Shown piece after piece: positions 25,114 through 36,203 of a DNA stretch of 64,000 nucleotides. The notes below the pieces were generated by a model. The model was given only the letters and a program-made list of their open reading frames with translations, was not told where the DNA came from and did no database searches. Position numbers and translations under genes: made by a program. Each line of letters begins with the position of its first letter. Position 1 is the first letter of the stretch. The DNA comes from Sphaerosporella brunnea (Eukaryota > Ascomycota > Pezizomycetes > Pezizales > Pyronemataceae): NCBI GenBank assembly GCA_008704415.1, contig VXIS01000032.1:124001-188000 (forward strand). The letters are read 5' to 3'.

Positions 25114-26130
25114 TAGCAGCAAGCCCTGATCGGTTCTACCGCAAGTGGGCTTCTCCTCGTGACCGTGGCCTTGGCCACGTCCACGTCCTTCATGTCATAC
25201 TTTTTTGTTTGTTTTAATCATAATGTATTCGGCCGCTTGCGGCCATGACATATGGTATACATGACAGACTACCCTTAGGCCTCAAGGACCCACAGACGGG
25301 CGTGTCTTGGGGAAAGAAGACATAAGAAAAGTGAATGCGAAAAGAGTGAATCGAAAACCCAAGGCCGCCTCCAACCCTTCAGTGAAAGTAATCCCTATAT
25401 CGACTTGACGTGCTCCCTCCCCGACCTACCCACTACCATGTGCATTCCTCCGCCCATATGCACGCCCGCTTCTAACGTCCGACATGGAACGCCTTCGCTG
25501 CCTAAAACCATGATCCCACACGACCAACAAGACCAAATCGGTGCGCCGGAGGAGTCCAAATTACCGGCAGTCAAGTGTGGTGGTGCCTCTGCCTACCCGC
25601 AGAGGGGGCCCCTGTTACGGGTTGCGGACTGGGGTCGATCATATCGCTCGCACGCTTCGCACGATATAGTTCCGTTCCGTTTCGATGGGGGAGCTCACTG
25701 CAAGCGCTACCGCCTGCTAACTGGCGTTAAACGTTCATTCCGACGAGTTGCCATGCGGACTATCGGCTGAGGTTAATACTGAGTGGTAGCAAGCGAATCG
25801 CGGGGGCAAATGAGTTGTTGAATCGAAACCGTACACTCTACCTCGCCTGGTAGAGCGGACACACACACCACAAAAACATCGTGAAGCCAAAGTGTGCGGG
25901 GTTTTCGGTGTGCCAACGCACAGGCTTGGCATTTCCGGGCGGTTAGTGTGGTTGTCGAAGGTGTGTGTGCTTCATGTCATACTTGCAACTCTCTCAAGTT
26001 ACCGTCCAGTCAAGCACGGTACTATGTATAGCTATCTACACACCACACTAGCAGTGTATAATTGTCGGACTCAGGCATAGTCATGAAATCCATAGAGATA
26101 GATTTCCAAGGGTGGAGGTCAACTAGAGTA

Positions 26131-26219
26131 CCGTAGAATTCCTTATACCGCGCAGTGGCCCAGTGACTGTGCCACTGGCGAAGTCACTTCGCCACTACGC
26201 GGTATAAGGAATTATACAG
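26131..26219. mobile_element. 89-bp palindromic element, TA-flanked (family A, divergent)
   Basis: The left arm CCGTAGAATTCCTTATACCG pairs with the right arm ending CGGTATAAGGAATTATACAG. TA lies at both ends (26129-26130 and 26220-26221). The centre contains GTGAC and AGTCACTTCGCC motifs reminiscent of the larger family A copies. Confidence 0.75.
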
Positions 26220-26264
26220 TAGGGTTATCTAGAAGGTCCTCCACATATGATGGCTTCATGTATA

Positions 26265-26390
26265 CCGCATAAACTCGCAAGCAAGAGACTGGGCTAAGTC
26301 ACTGCGCCATGTAGGCTTAGTGACTTTGCCACATGGCGCAGTGACTTAGCCAGTGACGTAGCCCAGTCTCTTGCTTGCGAGTTTATGCGG
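26265..26390. mobile_element. 126-bp near-perfect palindrome, TA-flanked (family A)
   Basis: The element reads CCGCATAAACTCGCAAGCAA from the left and its reverse complement from the right, with TA at 26263-26264 and 26391-26392. The centre (TCACTGCGCCATGTAGGCTT and on) is nearly identical to that of the element at 31842-31955. It would form a long hairpin as RNA or ssDNA. Confidence 0.9.
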
Positions 26391-27009
26391 TATTTCAGTC
26401 GACGCTTATGTAAAATGGTACTTACCTAGAGTAGAGTACTTCTTAGTAATGTGGGTACTTGTAAATTCCAATTTCAAAAAGGTCGCCGCGGGAGTTGGGA
26501 GGGAAGCTTGCGTACTCGTACATGTTGCACCAATCTTAACACGCGAGTGCAGTGAGGGGCTGCTTGGTGTTGTGGTGATCGGTATGTTGTGGGCTGCGGG
26601 AAAATTGACGAGAAGATGGCGGGGTAGTATAGAATCGTCAGCGAGGCCGTGACGGGGAAGATGGTGGTGATGAATCGAGGGTTGATGTGGTTCTTGACCG
26701 AAGATAGAGTTGCCGGACGAGGTGTGGCGCAGTGACATGCAGCATCTGTGGCGGTGCTAGCGCAGAGCCGCACTGCCATGACGTGGCGTCCAATAGAAGC
26801 GTGACATTCTCCATATTACTCAGGTGTGCTGCAAATTACGCGCAGTCCAGCCAAATTGACGGCACAACTGGAACATCGCGAGATCCCCGGCTCGGCCATC
26901 CTGTTCCTCATTTTCCCGTACTACCGCAAAAGCCCTCCCCATCAACACCACCACCCTCTCCGCCCCCTCCCCCCCCAACCCTACCTCCCGCTCGTTGTCA
27001 CCAGCAACA

Positions 27010-28744
27010 ATGGCTGCCGTTCGTGTCGCCCTGTCCGCCCAGCTGCGACGCAACGCCCTCCAGAAGAAATTTCCCTCCACCTTGACCCGGTCACTGGCCA
27101 CTCCCACCGGTATCTTCAACACCACCAAGTCGACGACCCTCAAGAATGGTCTGACGGTACGGCATTGGCCCTGCGCTGTCTATATGCGGAGTTTCGGCTG
27201 ATGGGGAAATGCGTTGCAGATCGCTACCGAGCACTCGCCCTACGCCCAGACCGCGACTGTCGGTGTCTTCATTGACGCCGGAAGCCGAGCCGAGACCGAT
27301 GCCTCTAACGGGACCGCTCACTTCTTGGAGCACTTGGCCTTCAAGGTGAGATTCATATTCATCCAGTCCCGGCGGGTTGAATGGAGGTGGTTTTGGCGAC
27401 AATGCCGGGGAAGAGGTGGAAGAGAGAATGGCGGGGCCTCGAACTTGTTGTGCTAACCGGCATATGTGAACAGGGCACCCACAAGCGCTCCCAGCAACAG
27501 CTGGAGCTCGAGATCGAGAACATGGGTGGTCACTTGAATGCCTACACTTCGGTATTTGACTGGCCTTGACGGATCTGATGGAATCAGCATTAACAGTTAT
27601 TCAGCGCGAGAACACCGTCTACTACGCTAAGTCGTTCAAGGATGACGTCGGAAAGTCGGTCGAGATTCTTGCCGACATCCTCCAGAACTCCAAGCTTGAG
27701 GAGTCTGCCATTGAGCGCGAGCGTGATGTTATCCTGCGTGAGCAGGAGGAGGTTGACAAGCAGCTCGAGGAAGTTGTCTTCGACCACCTTCACGCTACTG
27801 CGTTCCAAGACCAGCCTCTCGGCCGCACTATCCTCGGCCCCCGCGAGAACATCATGTCGATCAAGAAGAAGGACCTTGAGAACTACATTGCCGCCAACTA
27901 CAAGGCCGACCGCATGGTCCTTGTTGGTGCCGGAGGAATCCCCCACGAGCAGCTCGTTGAGTTGGCTGAGAAGCACTTCTCCGGCCTCAAATCCTCCGGC
28001 AGCCCATTGACGCTCGGCTCCGGCCACGGCCCCAAACCTGACTTCATCGGCTCCGAGATTCGCATGCGTGACGACACTATCCCCACCGCCCACATCGCCA
28101 TCGCTGTTGAGGGTGTCAGCTGGAAGGACCCTGACTACTTCACTGCCCTTGTCGCTCAGGCCATCATCGGAAACTACGATCGTGCCATGGGCAACGCTCC
28201 CCACTTGGGCAGCAAGCTCTCCGCCCTCCTGCACAAGCACCACCTTGCCAACACCCTCATGAGCTTCAGCACCTCCTACTCGGATGTCGGTTTGTGGGGA
28301 GCTTACATGGTCACCGACAACCTGACCAACATTGACGACCTGGTTCACTTCACTCTCCGTGAGTGGAACCGAATGGCCCAGACTGTGACCGAGTCCGAGG
28401 TCGAGCGTGCCAAGGCTCAACTCAAGGCTTCCCTGCTCCTGAGTTTGGACGGAACCACCGCGATTGCTGAGGACATTGGACGACAGATCGTCACCACTGG
28501 CCGACGAATGAACCCGGCCGAGATTGAGCGGGTTGTTGGTGCCATCACTCCCAAGGATGTTATTGAGTTCGCGCAGAAACGGATCTGGGACCAGGACGTT
28601 GCTATCAGTGCTTTGGGCAGCATTGAGGGTGTAAGTATTACCGTTCCATTGCGGGATTTTATGGATTGTGACTAATTCTAATTCTTTTTTCCACAGCTGC
28701 TCGACTACCAGCGCATCCGCAACGACACCAGTCGAAACTTCTAA
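27010..28744 (+). CDS. mas1: Mitochondrial processing peptidase beta subunit
   Basis: Five exons (27010-27156, 27220-27345, 27474-27551, 27605-28630 and 28697-28744) give 474 aa. The N-terminus ([20 protein letters not shown]) is a mitochondrial presequence. The inverted zinc motif HFLEH (residues 83-87), within [15 protein letters not shown], marks it as the catalytic beta subunit of the M16 family and not alpha. [12 protein letters not shown] and the [15 protein letters not shown] block are also conserved. With MPP-alpha it removes presequences from imported matrix proteins. In some fungi this subunit is also core protein I of complex III. The final exon encodes only 15 residues, ending RNDTSRNF, the usual C-terminus. 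Intron 2 splits the motif region directly after the HFLEHLAFK part. Confidence 0.95.
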
Positions 28745-29446
28745 GCAGTTTGAGGGGCGAGGGTTCGCGGAGAGCTGATGTTGTGTTTTGGGTTTGTTGC
28801 TTGCCGCTGGGTAGAATAGAAGGGGGAGTGGTGTACTATTGGGATTCTAAAATCGAGGCATCGAATTTCATTTGCATTTTAAGGGCGCGTTTGGAGGGCG
28901 CGAGGTCAAAAATCAACATCCAATTTCACCGACGAACCTAGCGATAGGCCAACCTATAGAATCTCATGGAAGGTTCGGGCGCAAGAGCGTTTGGTAGAAA
29001 AAGCTGGTAACGACGTAGAAATTATGATTTCGTGACACGAGGAGTCCCCGTCACACCGTCACCATCACCACATTTCATATGTACCCGCCGGCGAAATTGC
29101 CAGTAAAACACCATGCCGAACACCAAAAGACCTAGGCAGACTGGATCGAAGAATAGACGGGGACGCTGGTTCGTACCTTAATTTCCGAGGCAAGCGCAGG
29201 CCGAAAGGCTGAAAATGGCTTTAAGAAAAACCGCATGCCACAACGGTGGGGCGTAACATCGCTTGTTCTGCAGCAACCTAACGTTAGCGGCCTTCCCTAA
29301 AACAGCGTGGCATCGTCATAGGTTTCATCCAACGGTAACAACACCAGTAAACCGTGCCTTCTCCTCCTTCCCATCACCATAATCGTCGTACGCCCATAGT
29401 TTATTGAACCCACGCGCGCGGAAACCTCTAGGTCACTCTCACCATT
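28745..29446. other. Intergenic between MPP-beta and tma64
   Basis: About 700 bp with the 3' flank of MPP-beta and the promoter of tma64. I see no gene. A fragment reading GGGCGCGTTTGG at about 28883 resembles a PIF/Harbinger end, but I found no partner. Confidence 0.5.
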
Positions 29447-31417
29447 ATGTTTAAGAAGAAACCCTCTGTACGTGTGCCCGAAGTCCCTCATGTTGGTGCA
29501 TCTTCTAAAGCTGGTTATCCATCATTCAGATCAAAGCCCAAGCGCCGTTGCGCTCTTCCGACCGCAGAAAAATCGCCCAGCAGATTATCCATGACTTGTC
29601 CTGTTCGCCCTCATCGACAGATGATGGCAGCAGCAGCAGCAGCACCGAAGCCTCACTTCGAAACCAGCTTCTCCCAGATGGAAGTTCTTCGGCGAAGTTC
29701 ACCACGACACACGGCCCTGAACTTACTGCTGTCAGCGGCAACATATACTTCGGTACTCACGCAGATGAGCAGGTGGAACGGCCACTGTGGGTCAGGGTCG
29801 ATCGCCAGTCGCCTGAGCTCTCGCCGACTGTGTTTACGCTGTGGAAAAACCCTACCCTGCTGCCGCTTCTCCATACGCATGAGAATGTGGTGGAGCGACT
29901 GTACGATGGGGCGGATCTGATGACGCCTGGATTGATTGGGCCCCCATTTCCTGAGGGCGCAAAAGCGGGCACATTGGTGGGGATTGCCAGCAGCGAGCGA
30001 CCGACGGTTCCTGTGGCAGTGGGCGTGTGTGAGATCGACATTGCAGCGCTTGAGAAAGCTGCTGGGGAGAAGGGACGTGCGGTCAAGATTCTTCACTGGG
30101 TCGGCGATGAACTCTACAGGCTTGGCGGCAGTTCGGTGAAGGTGCCCGAAGCGTTGGAGATTACCGGGCCCGTCGCCGATGCACAGACAGCATCAGTAAC
30201 AGATACAGTGGGGAAGCTGGACATCGCGGAGGGAAAGAAAGCGGACGAGGTCGAAGAAAACAAGTGCAGCGGCGAGGAGGAGATCCGGCAATTGGATACG
30301 GAGGAGATCGACGACGCCTTTTACAATGCCGCTCTCTATGGATTTTACGATTACTGTAGTAACGACAAGGTATCTGCGCTGGAGTTTCCGTTGTCTTCAT
30401 CTGCCTTTATCTCCACGCTTGTGCATCCTTATCTGCCTCCTGCGAGCCACTTTCCTCCCCACAACCTCCTTCAAAACGATGGCCCTCATCCAAGCCTGCA
30501 GCTGAAGAAGACGAGCTGGAAAAATACTGCGAAGTTCCTGAAGCATTTGCACACCAAACAGCTCGTCATGCACAAGATCCGGGGTGGCGGGGAATCGGTG
30601 GTGATGAATATCAACTGGCAAAGCAGTGAAGTGCAATCGTTCACACCATACAAACTTCCCCAGGCACCCAAGGAGCACAGAGCCGAAGCTTCGATGGCTA
30701 GCGGAGGGGGCGAGAAGGGAGGAACGATCAAAATTGAAGCACTCTATCGACCGAACGGCAAGGCCATAAAGTTTTTCACAGAGATTAACGAAGGGTTCGT
30801 ACTGCTCATCCATAATGGATCCTGCCTAGGCACTAAATAATCATTTCTCTAGAACGAAGGACTTTTATACTGCCTCGGACCTCAAATCCCTCCTAAACGG
30901 CTACATTGAAACCAACTCACTTGCGCAGCCCACGAATAAGCGCCTTATCAAGCTTGATCCCGTTCTCTCAAATGCTCTCTTCGCATCTACGCCCGCTGAT
31001 ACTAACGAGCTCGCCAAGTCCAAGGGGATCTATAAGCGCGACCAGCTAGCTGAGCGACTAATCACCACATGCGCGCCCTATTACCGCGTCATTGGACCAT
31101 CGGGGGAGGAACAGAAGCCGAAAGCAGGCCAACCACCCAAGGTGTCAGTGGTTCTGGAGAAGAGGCAGGGTAAGAAGACCGTGACACGAATTTTTGGTCT
31201 GGAATCATTTGGCGTTGATCCCAAAGGGCTGGCCGAGGAGCTCCAGAAGGTCTGTGCGGGAAGCGCAACAGTGTGCCAAGCCGTCGGCTTGAAGCCAGGA
31301 CTTCTCGAGGTGATGGTGCAGGGCAGTCAGAGTAAGGTAGTTGAAAAGGTGCTTGAGAAGAGAGGCGTGCCCTCAAGGTTTTTAACGGTTTTGGACAAGA
31401 CCAGCGGAAAGAAGTAG
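29447..31417 (+). CDS. tma64: Translation factor Tma64/eIF2D
   Basis: Three exons (29447-29467, 29530-30794 and 30853-31417) give 616 aa. The seven-codon first exon MFKKKPS joins IKAQAPLRSSDRRK, the conserved N-terminus. A PUA domain follows (about 75-200, with PEGAKAGTLVGIAS and VGVCEID), then a winged-helix region with DDAFYNAALYGFYDY, a SWIB/MDM2-like part, and a C-terminal SUI1/eIF1 domain (about 525-616, with KKTVTRIFGLESFGVD and LKPGLLEVMVQG). eIF2D/Tma64 acts on the 40S subunit in tRNA release and ribosome recycling after termination and can deliver tRNA independently of eIF2. Exon 1 is so small that an ORF-only model would miss the true start. Confidence 0.92.
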
Positions 31418-32752
31418 ATTAGAACAGAATCTACAAGCTATCTGCTGAAAGCTGAGATAAACTTCTAGGCATGGCCACATGAATCTAGTCCCTTGGTATC
31501 AAGCAGGAGGGGATATTTTGAAGCATGCGTAGGCCCGTTTTTGCCTCTCTCGGTCTGTACCTGAAGCTGTAGTTACGCTGTAGCTGTATCACGACCTGTA
31601 CTCCTCAAGGCCGGGCACGTTTGGGATCCCTCTGGACTCCTATTAAAAATAACTTCCTACCCCACTCATGGCGCACCTGCTGCCGCTCCAGAAGCCATGC
31701 AACGTTGCTAGGTACTCACGTCCCAACTTCCAGCCAACTCAACAAGACTCTCCAGTGAGAAACCCCCGAAGCAATGTCACTGGAGCGAAGCAATGCAGTT
31801 TGAGTATCGGACGCGAGATAGTGCGCAGACAGTTCAAACTACCGTAAAAACTCGAGAGCAAGAGAATGGGCTACGTCACTGCGCCATGTAGGCTTAGTGA
31901 CTTAGCCACATGGCGCAGTGACTTAGCCCATTCTCTTGCTCTCGAGTTTTTACGGTATGGTGCGACTATGACAGGAGTCATGGCTTGTACCTATTCATGA
32001 TGGTCCGTCCGGTTGATAGATTGCCAGTGCACCACGCGAAGTAGTAAATGTTTGGACGGGGACGTCGGCGGAGTTCGGCGCTGTGGAGTCTGTACTCGCA
32101 AACAAGACCATCCGAGTGTTGTAGAATACTGGAAGATGAGATTTCACAAATGGCAAGGCTGCACCCAAAATCTCCTCACATCAAGCTTGTTAAATACTCA
32201 TACACGATCTGACTTCCACGCACCAGACCGGATTTTTTCCTGAATTGAACCAAGCGCAAGAAAAAAAAAAAAAAACAATGAGAACAAAACATATAGGGAA
32301 ACAGATACAAGGAGGAATTACTGAACAAACACACCACACGCGCCAGCCCATCCCTCAGCCCATGGGATTGGTCCCCACGAAACAGAACCACAAGATCGAC
32401 GTGCAAAAAGGGCAAACAAAGTAGTACACCGTAGAGAACATAAAGCAAGACAGATAGCGATAAAGGCACAGAAAGAAAGAAAACAGGGAAAAAAAAAACT
32501 TCCCGTCGTTTTAGTCTTCAAGCTCTCCAGAACAGATCAGAGCCTGCAGGGAGAGAATCCCGCCAAGACAGTCAAGAAATAGCGGGTTACTATGAAGAAA
32601 ATTACCGCCGCCCAAACATCAGATTTCGTCATTTGAAAAAACCGCTCCCACTCACTTGATGACCGTTCGTAATTTGCCACCCAAAGAGTCTCATCAGGCG
32701 TCCCGACATATCCCATGGCGCAATGCTGCTACCTGAACCCACGAGGCACCTC
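31418..32752. other. Intergenic with one family A element
   Basis: This is the convergent spacer between tma64 (plus) and scd6 (minus). It contains the palindrome at 31842-31955 and A-rich tracts at about 32260-32275 and 32490-32497. I see no gene. Confidence 0.5.
31842..31955. mobile_element. 114-bp near-perfect palindrome, TA-flanked (family A)
   Basis: The arms CCGTAAAAACTCGAGAGCAA and its reverse complement are flanked by TA (31840-31841 and 31956-31957). The central 50 or so bases match those of the copy at 26265-26390 almost exactly, which shows two insertions of one family. Confidence 0.9.
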
Positions 32753-34882
32753 CTAGTTGCCCGCAGCGGCACCCGCTTGCTGCTGCGCACGGTAACTGTT
32801 CCTATTGTAGGCCCCAAAGCTCCTGCCGCGATAGTTACCTCTTCCACGGCCACGAGTCCTCCATCCGCCACGGTATCCACTACCATATCCGTCAACACTT
32901 CCCTGGCCAAAGGTCTCGAGGTTCTTCTTCTGCTCTTCACTGCGGAACTGGGCACCCCCCCTCCTCTCACCAGGTACAGCCTCAGCTCGCTCCTTGTTCT
33001 CGCAGGAAATGTTGTCGAAAAAGCTGCTTTTTTTGTTGTAAAAGCCATCCTTAGGTGGTGGTGGGATGACAATGGTGTCTGCCGCTCCATCGCCGCCGTT
33101 GAGAGCCTCCTTTTCAGCTCCAGCCTTGCCCGCGTAGTGCGTGCTCTCGTCGGTTCCTGATGCGATGGCTTCCTTCACAAGATCCTGCTTATTAAACTTC
33201 TCGTTGTTTGATTGGAAGTCAAAGTCGGTAGCAGGGACCTCAACCCTGCGTGTCTGATTGAATCCGCCACGGAAGCTACCACGGCCACGACCAGCCACAA
33301 AGTTGCCAGTGCCGGGTTGCTGACGAGGGGGTCGACTCTGTTGAATTGTGGTCTGTACTTCCGGCGTAGAGGTTGGTGCCGATGCTGCCGCAGTTGTCTT
33401 AGCAGCAGCATTGGCCGCGCTAACAGCCAGTCGATTAACCTTGTCCGCAAGATCCCTTACGGCGGCGCTTGTGCTTGCGTCACTCTTCGAGTGAGGAACT
33501 AGGGGGACAGTGACGTTGTTTGCTGGAACAGTCGGGGTTGCCGAGGCAACCGGAGGCCTTGCTGGCGATGTTCTAGGAAGGGCTGGAACAATGCTGCCGC
33601 GCGCCTTCGGTCCAGTCGGTGCCGCAGAAGGAGTTGGTGCAACAGATGCAGCCTGAGTAGGTTCGGGCAGCTTGGGCTGAGCATTCGCACCTTCGACCCT
33701 GGATGGCTGCTGTGATGCAGGGACACAATTTGTTGGGGAAGGTGTCGGGAGTTCTGGTTGCTTAAGAGCTTGCTGTGGCGCGGTCGATACTTGGGGCTGG
33801 CGGACGGGGCCGGAGGGTTGACGGTTTGCCGAAGGACCAATTGGGGCCTGAGGAGGTGCTCTGTTCTGGGGACCCGTAGGGGGCTGCTGCGCAATGGCTT
33901 GCTGTGGCTGCTGCACCGGCTGCGGCGGTTGTTGCGGCTGCTGTACTGCATGCAATGGCGGGGGCTGTTGTGACTGCGGCGGTACCTGTGGTTGTTGCTG
34001 CTGCTGTTGAGGCTGCTGTTGCTGGTGTGCCAATCCGGGACCTGGCATTCCCATAGGCGACTGGCCCCCAAGAGGTGCCGGGTAAGCTCCAAACATGCCA
34101 GCAGACTGGTAAGGGCTGGGTCCAAAGCCTCGATGTTGAGGGGGGGGGAATTGGTAATAAGGAGGCATTCCCATAGGAGGGGGAGGCTGCTGTTGGAACG
34201 GAGCTCCTGGAGGTGCATAAGGACGTGTCGTGCTTTGCTACATAACAATAAGCTTCCATACAATTCTGATACAAGAAAAAAGCGCAGAATGAACTCGATG
34301 AATGGTGGACAGGGAAATATCTGCAAACTTGCTGCCGCAGCGGGGTCGTCATGGGGGTGCTTTTATGAGAAAAAAGCACCACCACAACGCTTCAAAGCAA
34401 CGGACAAGAGTACCTACCCCTAGAATAGCGGGATCATCCAGCTGTGGGGGCGGCGGAGGAGGCTTTTTTTGTGCCGGCTCTTCGATGCGCAAGTCTTTGA
34501 CATCGCTGCCTCGAAACACAATATATTCATAAACGTTGTCTGAACCGGCGATTTCGTTGTCGCCGCCGCGGCGGCCTTCGGTACCATGGGAAACAACTTG
34601 CTCCAGCGCAACGGTGCTGGTTTCTGAATTGATCTCGTGAAGCGTGCCGACATAGCTACATCGCAACCATTTGCTGTTAGCCTCGATCTCTAAGTGGGGC
34701 AAGATGCCCCATCGCGGTGAGGTCGGTGGCGCAGGACGAACCGGATGTTGCTCTTCGAGATCAAGGAGATTCGAGCTCTACGCACCGAAATCAGACTGTT
34801 AGCATATGTCCAGCCTTCACCTTTGTGGGACAAAACACGAAAGGGCGGTCGTGTCGACAACTCACCCAATGAATTCGGTCAT
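32753..34882 (-). CDS. scd6: Scd6/LSm14 (Sum2) mRNP and P-body protein
   Basis: Four exons on the minus strand (34866-34882, 34742-34777, 34418-34655 and 32753-34237) give 591 aa. The LSm14 domain is rebuilt by splicing: MTEFIG, then ARISLISKSNIR, then YVGTLHEINSETSTVALE and YEYIVFRGSDVKDL (about 1-90). A long Pro/Gln/Ala-rich linker follows. The C-terminal part has the diagnostic DFDF motif (ATDFDFQSNNEKFNKQ), the FFD box (FYNKKSSFFDNIS) and the TFG box (EEQKKNLETFGQGSV). RGG repeats occur both before DFDF and at the C-terminus. The family represses translation and promotes decapping by contacting eIF4G, Dhh1 and Edc3/Dcp2 in P-bodies. The gene is divergent from the CENP-W-like gene, with a 309-bp shared promoter. 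Confidence 0.92.
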
Positions 34883-35191
34883 GATGCAAGCGAGGGTACC
34901 TTGACCCAAGAGGCCTACGCGGGCAACGGCTGTGTATTAAAAGTAAAGTGTATGAAAGTGAAAAGGAACTGTATGTGGAAGAAGGGAGCAAAGGAAGTTG
35001 ATTCTTGAAGATAGACAAAGAGGGATTGAGACTTGGGGGGCAGGTTGGGTTGGAGGTCGAGCGTTGCGGGTTCGAGGCGCGACTGTGGGTGAGCTTGAAG
35101 TGAGCTAGTTATTTACCCGGCTTTATGATCAAAACAACTATCTATCAGTATCAGCCTCAACAACCGCCTAGAAAACACAAAGTCATCGAAT
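34883..35191. promoter_or_regulatory. 309-bp divergent promoter of scd6 and CENP-W-like gene
   Basis: Two start codons face away from each other across this interval. No ORF or repeat is apparent, so it should contain both 5' UTRs and core promoters. Confidence 0.6.
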
Positions 35192-35570
35192 ATGCCGACA
35201 TCATCCCCATATCCACGCTCAGTGCTTAAACGCACAGTCAAAGCCCACTCCGGCCTCAACATCAGCAAGAACACCGATGTTCTTCTCTACCTTGACTATG
35301 TGCTGTTTATGCAAGAGTGAGTGAGCTTAACTTGAGTTACAAATAACGACATGACGGAGAAATGGGGCATAGATATAGCGCTGACGCAGTAGTAAAAAAC
35401 AGCTTGATGCGCGAGGCCAGTATCAAAGCCCGAGGACGCGGCGCGACCACGATATCACCATCCGACATCAAGAAGGTGCAGGAGGTATTCATTTATTTCT
35501 GGATTTTCTATTATTCAAGCAAGGCCATTGACAAAAATCCTAGGACACTCTTGCCAAGTACAGAGGCTAG
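35192..35570 (+). CDS. CENP-W-like kinetochore histone-fold protein
   Basis: Three exons (35192-35316, 35403-35484 and 35544-35570) give only 77 aa, the size of CENP-W. The sequence MPTSSPYPRSVLKRTVKAHS, then NISKNTDVLLYLDYVLFMQD, LMREASIKARGRGATTISPS and a short DTLAKYRG end corresponds to a compact histone fold with three helices. CENP-W pairs with CENP-T (Wip1/Cnn1 partners in yeasts) in the inner kinetochore. The third exon is 27 nt including the stop, and the introns are 86 and 59 bp. The assignment rests on length, the LYLDYVLFMQ core and family knowledge. Another small histone-fold protein is the main alternative. Confidence 0.75.
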
Positions 35571-36203
35571 ATATCCGTTCCAAACTGCATGGTGCGGGCG
35601 ACTGTTTGCTTCGAGGATTTAGTGGCGTTTTGGCGTTTCATGGCAGGGCTGCGATGATAGGGGTGATATCAATTTATTTGCGGACATTCGCAATTCTGAC
35701 TATGGACTCTATGAGAGAACGAAGGCCAATTTTGAAAGTGCTTACCGAACAGCAAAACGGAAAAAAAAAACCCCCCCAAAGCGAAAAACACACGTGAAGG
35801 ACTCCGGATTCTCTTATCATGACAGCGATCCAAGAAGAAAAGGAAACTGGAAGATGGGAAAGGAAAGAATCGAAAAACACCAAGCACTGAATAGAATAAG
35901 CAGTCTGTGTCACTCCAAGGATCTAGATGCGATCCAATTCATCGAGTGTAATATCAAATTTGGGCATCCACGTTCCCTCCGATTAAATGCTGCTGCTCAA
36001 AAACAACCTGCATCCCGCGAAACAACGACGTGCGTAAAGGCAACAAAACATGAGAGGATGGAAAGAGTTGGCACGATACTGCAAACTGAGAGTGCCTCCC
36101 ATCTAAACTTGTCTAGAGCAGTGAAAGTTCAAACTGTGATGGATTGCAAAGACATAAGTACTGGCAACACGAAAGAAAAGGAAAGAGCCCGGGAAACGAC
36201 CGT
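35571..36203. other. Convergent 3' spacer
   Basis: It lies between the stops of the CENP-W-like gene and ypt1. It is A-rich in part (35760-35780) and holds no supported gene. Confidence 0.5.

Larger units (their letters stand above)
23878..27009. other. Repeat-rich gene-poor region
   Basis: Five palindromic elements lie here (24259-24373, 24382-24907, 24910-25113, 26131-26219 and 26265-26390). A 15-bp direct repeat, cttcatgtcatactt, occurs at 25188-25202 and 25970-25984. The segment 25400-25770 has an open plus frame with no recognisable domain. From about 26900 the plus strand is C-rich, the leader of the MPP-beta gene. Confidence 0.6.

Noticed and set aside
25405..25770. 121-codon plus ORF between element clusters
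   Set aside because: No domain, atypical composition, and it lies in repeat-derived sequence bracketed by a direct repeat.
25840..25870. cctggtagagcgg resembling a tRNA D-arm
   Set aside because: No T-arm or acceptor stem at the right distance.
27590..28420. 276-codon minus-strand ORF
   Set aside because: Antisense shadow of the MPP-beta coding exon, produced by its strong codon bias.
28883..28895. gggcgcgtttgg as a second Harbinger-like end
   Set aside because: No inverted partner or TAA duplication was found nearby.
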